From an uncultured Lachnoclostridium sp. (GTDB taxonomy: Bacteria; Bacillota; Clostridia; Lachnospirales; Lachnospiraceae): 8,919 nt of DNA. This document shows, in pieces, positions 6,009 to 8,919 of this stretch (positions are counted from its first letter, which is position 1; every line of letters starts with the position of its first letter). The translations under genes were made by a program, and so were the position numbers. The notes beneath the pieces were generated by a model that saw only the letters and a program-made list of their open reading frames with translations, ran no database searches and was not told the DNA's origin. The DNA lies in assembly GCA_958425285.1 (NCBI GenBank), contig CATZVV010000059.1, positions 1 through 8,919 of the forward strand, given 5' to 3'.

Positions 6009-8919
6009 TTACTTATCTAAATAATACTTCACATGAATTTTGGTAACAGTCAGACCCGTCAGTTTTGATCCGGCATTTGATTTGATTGTTAATCTATTGC
6101 AACTCGTATCTGTAGGAGCCAACGTAAATGTTTCATTAAAAGTACTGCTGGCAGAAATGGATTTAATATCACCATGGGCATTAGCTCCTGTGCCAAGCCA
6201 CATACGGAATCCACCTTCCGTACCGGTATAACTTCCTTCTACCTGTACCTCAATTGAAGTTCCGACTGGAACAGTTGCAGGCAAAGCAAAGAAATATCCT
6301 GCGCCACTGCCAGAATCACCGCTTACAACAAGTGCTTTTGAAGTCGAATCATAGGCACCCTTATTCACGGATGAATCACCAATTTCTACTTTACTCAAAT
6401 CCAAGTCCTGATCATATACGTCAATCTCGGAAACACCAATTCCACGTATAACTAAATTATCAATATAGGCTGAATTGGATATTGCCTTTATTCGCAATTC
6501 ATTTAAATCGCGGGCACCTGTACCAGTCAAATATACGACTGCATCAAAAGTACCATCTGCATTAAATGTGTTGACTGTTTCGACATTTGTCCCTGCATTT
6601 CCATTACCACCCAGCCATACACGGAAACCGCCCTGTGTACCTTTATATGTACCTATCAGATTTACTTTTACGGTTGCGTTCTGGCCAACCGTAATCGGCA
6701 TTGTAAAGCCATAACCATTTCCTGCACCTTCATCTTTGGACACTTCAAAGCAATACGTAGATTCATTGTATGCACCTGTCAAGTCCGAAGAAGCAGACGC
6801 TGTTTCCAGCTCAATATTTTTACCAATTACTTCTGCTAATGTATTCATACATTTAAGATTCGTAACTTTCACACCACTTGATGGTACTACTCTCAATACT
6901 CCTGCACCTTGTGTCATAGTTACGCGTTCTGTCGAATCATATGTATTCGATCCGTCAATTGTAAATGTTTTAACCTTTGTGTTTTTCCAATATAAATCAA
7001 CGGAACCGATTCCCGATGCCTGTAGAGTAAATGTATATTTCCCCCCTGCAGTTACAACTGCATCAAATGACTTTTCTGCGCTAATGGTTTCACTAATACA
7101 TCCCGGGAATACAGAAATGCCATCAAATAAAGCATACAGTGCCTTCTTATCTGCAATTCTTGATGCCGTGTCCACATTCTTTCCAACATAATAGCTTTCA
7201 GACGGACCATTATAAGAAGATGCTAGTGAACCAGTATACAGTACCATCTTGAGCAATTCCGTATTCGGATCAATCTGATAATACCGAATCGTATGAATTC
7301 CGGCACTCAACGTATGCTCTGTACTCGCTGTACGGGCATTATTACGTACATCATCCCCCCACGTAGAGGAACTTCCTCCTATGTAACCAGACGGAAGTGT
7401 GTTTTTCACAGTAGCACTTCCTCCATCAACAGACACTGCATAACGCAGCTGAACGGACTCCTTATCCGCATTGCTTGTCGGATTGAAGTACCCCATCAAA
7501 TTATAGGTACCCGCTTCCTCTACATAAACTTTATACTCAACATATGGCGCGTCACTCAATTTATCTGCATCAAATGTTTTTGTTGTAGGTAATACCTTAA
7601 TTGTTTTCCCTGTTTTACCATAACCATCAAACACGAAGAAATACTCACCGGATGCTCCCTCCGCCTTCTTGGTATAATTTCCTGCATCAATGGAGGCATA
7701 GCCATTTTCAACTACATAAGTGCCTTTTTCCAGCTTAGAAACATCCGTTACTTTAGCAGACACATTAACGATTACGGTTCCATTTGCACCTGTCACCGTA
7801 ATTTTACCCATTGAGTTTTTCGTTACTTTTTCCCAATCGATACTAACTTCAATCATTTTCTGCGTTGTAACACTGCCCGAAGTCTCCGAAAGCTGAATCC
7901 AGTCAGCATTTGCTGATGCCTTATACTCAAATGGGGTTCCACCTCCATTTGCAATTTCCAAAGTATATGCTTCCTTATTTGTACTTGTAAATTGTGGCAG
8001 AGAACAGCTTCCCGTCGTATATGTCTTTGATTCCCCTTCTGCCGATACAAGCATCTTAGCCTCTGTCGGTACAGTAACGTATTGAGGGATCGGATATTCT
8101 CCGCTTTCCGGCTGCCATCCGGTCATACCAACATGCGGATTGGTCAACCCATAAGACATCATTCCATTCCATTTATCTCCTACAACTGGCAGTTCTTCGT
8201 TATATACACGCAACAACTCCTTATCCAATGCAATTGTATCTTTCAGCAATTTTGCATACACATTCGCACTTGCTCTGTTTTGCTTGTAATACATTTCATT
8301 TAATCCTGCAAAAATTTGCATCTTATTTACATTTGCTACCGACATTGTTGGATAATATATAAGCTCATAATATGCTGCCTTTAAATCCTCTGGCATCAAT
8401 TGATAATACTTCTCTGCTTTTTCCATCAAGGTATTACACTGAATGAGCCAATCCTGCGCCTCACTGAAATTAATTAAACTATATGTACTGCTTGTAATAA
8501 TCTCTGCCTTCCTGGATGTACCAAGATCCAAATAGCCTTTCATGATAGAGGCAACATCTGCTGTCTGCTCTTCTGTCAGCGCAGAACCAAACTGCTTCTC
8601 AATCCACTGCTTCTCATAGTCACGGCAAAGACCTTCTTTTCCCCATGTATCCATATCATATGCCATGTCGATAAAGTAGGAAATCCCCAATTCCATTGGT
8701 TTTAAATCCCCTACATTGACAATCCAGACATCATCCACACCGTAATCATAAGCCATCGACATCTGGTCATACACCTTGTCAATCTGAACCGTGTTTAACC
8801 ACGTATAAGAACGAGGTCCTCCTACATAGTCAAAATGATAATACATTCCCCAGCCACCATAGGAATCCCTGTATTCTTCCGTCGGCAGCGTACGGAAATT
8901 TGCAAAGTTATCATCACAA
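6009..8919 (-). CDS. GH115 alpha-glucuronidase, C-terminal part (cut by window edge)
   Basis: Family 115 enzymes remove (4-O-methyl-)glucuronic acid side chains from terminal and internal xyloses of glucuronoxylan. The frame is open to the window edge. 969 residues are visible, and the first half of the catalytic domain and any signal peptide are outside. Numbering from the first full codon (8918): barrel end with RTLPTEEYRDSYGGWGMYYH (9-28), HFDYVGGPRSYTWLN (28-42) and IVNVGDLKPMELG (66-78); helical domain (85-245); BACON-like Ig domain (about 314-390, DWIQLSETSGSV); GH115 C-terminal domain (400-578, ending SSYNGPSESYYVG); accessory beta module (about 584-695); two tandem CBM-like modules (700-829 and 836-967). 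It ends in KYYLDK, without a sortase motif or dockerin. Accessory modules suggest secretion. The family is clear; the substrate is inferred from the family. Confidence 0.93.
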   Translation of the reverse strand, partial: CDDNFANFRTLPTEEYRDSYGGWGMYYHFDYVGGPRSYTWLNTVQIDKVYDQMSMAYDYGVDDVWIVNVGDLKPMELGISYFIDMAYDMDTWGKEGLCRDYEKQWIEKQFGSALTEEQTADVASIMKGYLDLGTSRKAEIITSSTYSLINFSEAQDWLIQCNTLMEKAEKYYQLMPEDLKAAYYELIYYPTMSVANVNKMQIFAGLNEMYYKQNRASANVYAKLLKDTIALDKELLRVYNEELPVVGDKWNGMMSYGLTNPHVGMTGWQPESGEYPIPQYVTVPTEAKMLVSAEGESKTYTTGSCSLPQFTSTNKEAYTLEIANGGGTPFEYKASANADWIQLSETSGSVTTQKMIEVSIDWEKVTKNSMGKITVTGANGTVIVNVSAKVTDVSKLEKGTYVVENGYASIDAGNYTKKAEGASGEYFFVFDGYGKTGKTIKVLPTTKTFDADKLSDAPYVEYKVYVEEAGTYNLMGYFNPTSNADKESVQLRYAVSVDGGSATVKNTLPSGYIGGSSSTWGDDVRNNARTASTEHTLSAGIHTIRYYQIDPNTELLKMVLYTGSLASSYNGPSESYYVGKNVDTASRIADKKALYALFDGISVFPGCISETISAEKSFDAVVTAGGKYTFTLQASGIGSVDLYWKNTKVKTFTIDGSNTYDSTERVTMTQGAGVLRVVPSSGVKVTNLKCMNTLAEVIGKNIELETASASSDLTGAYNESTYCFEVSKDEGAGNGYGFTMPITVGQNATVKVNLIGTYKGTQGGFRVWLGGNGNAGTNVETVNTFNADGTFDAVVYLTGTGARDLNELRIKAISNSAYIDNLVIRGIGVSEIDVYDQDLDLSKVEIGDSSVNKGAYDSTSKALVVSGDSGSGAGYFFALPATVPVGTSIEVQVEGSYTGTEGGFRMWLGTGANAHGDIKSISASSTFNETFTLAPTDTSCNRLTIKSNAGSKLTGLTVTKIHVKYYLDK
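6018..6821 (-). repeat. Tandem homologous C-terminal modules in the GH115 protein
   Basis: Two modules of about 130 residues, encoded at 6432-6821 and 6018-6413, align along their length. Shared features are a GAY(N/D)S(T) start strand, GAGxGYxFxxP, a strand before the core, then the core GTYKGTQGGFRVWLGGNGNA against GSYTGTEGGFRMWLGTGANA. Both end with LR/LTIK and a short final strand. The pattern (aromatic and Gly-rich beta sandwich at the end of a polysaccharidase) is that of a carbohydrate-binding module, probably for xylan. I cannot assign a CBM family. DNA identity is diverged, so this is an old domain duplication, not a recent repeat. Confidence 0.75.

Noticed and set aside
6018..6821. 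Possible recent DNA duplication or phase-variable repeat
   Set aside because: The two copies are similar as protein but clearly diverged as DNA, with different loop lengths, so recombination-driven variation is unlikely.
6736..7191. 151-codon open frame on the plus strand inside the GH115 gene
   Set aside because: Antisense to a clear coding region with no start signals; open by codon bias of the real gene.

Overview
The window looks like chromosome of a low-GC anaerobic Firmicute, most likely a Lachnospiraceae-type gut or rumen Clostridium relative. The evidence is the gene order rho, rpmE, yqhQ (DUF1385), prmC, prfA, typical of that lineage, its strong purine-rich ribosome binding sites, its AT-rich spacers, and a neighbouring xylan side-chain enzyme. 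Genus cannot be fixed from what is here. All supported genes lie on the minus strand, so transcription runs from high to low coordinates.

Region by region, in the direction of transcription. (1) 8919-6009: the C-terminal 969 residues of a large GH115 alpha-glucuronidase. The fragment runs from the end of the catalytic barrel through a helical domain, a BACON-like Ig domain and the GH115 C-terminal domain to three accessory beta modules. The last two are tandem homologues resembling carbohydrate-binding modules. A strong intrinsic terminator follows at 5968-5996. (2) 5967-4412: an AT-rich leader and then rho, with a charged insertion near its N-terminus. (3) 4398-4039: rpmE (ribosomal protein bL31) with its own near-consensus extended -10 promoter, a leader of about 68 nt and a terminator. 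(4) 3975-921: yqhQ, prmC and prfA, closely packed (4-bp overlap, then a 27-bp gap) and closed by a terminator. (5) 856-1: a complete YaiI/YqxD protein, and 14 bp later the start of a cation:proton antiporter that leaves the window.

How the genes fit together: PrmC methylates the glutamine of the GGQ motif in release factor 1 (PrfA), so this modifying enzyme and its substrate are adjacent. Rho ends transcription and RF1 ends translation. YqhQ is a conserved membrane protein of unknown function fixed in this neighbourhood. The GH115 gene is a separate metabolic unit that releases (4-O-methyl-)glucuronic acid from glucuronoxylan and is insulated from rho by its terminator.

No tRNA, rRNA, CRISPR array, insertion sequence, prophage or clear horizontal-transfer scar was seen. 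No wholly new multi-gene system is evident. The most novel-looking material is the tandem C-terminal module of the GH115 protein, followed by the uncharacterised YqhQ and the variant P-loop and inserted domain of Rho.
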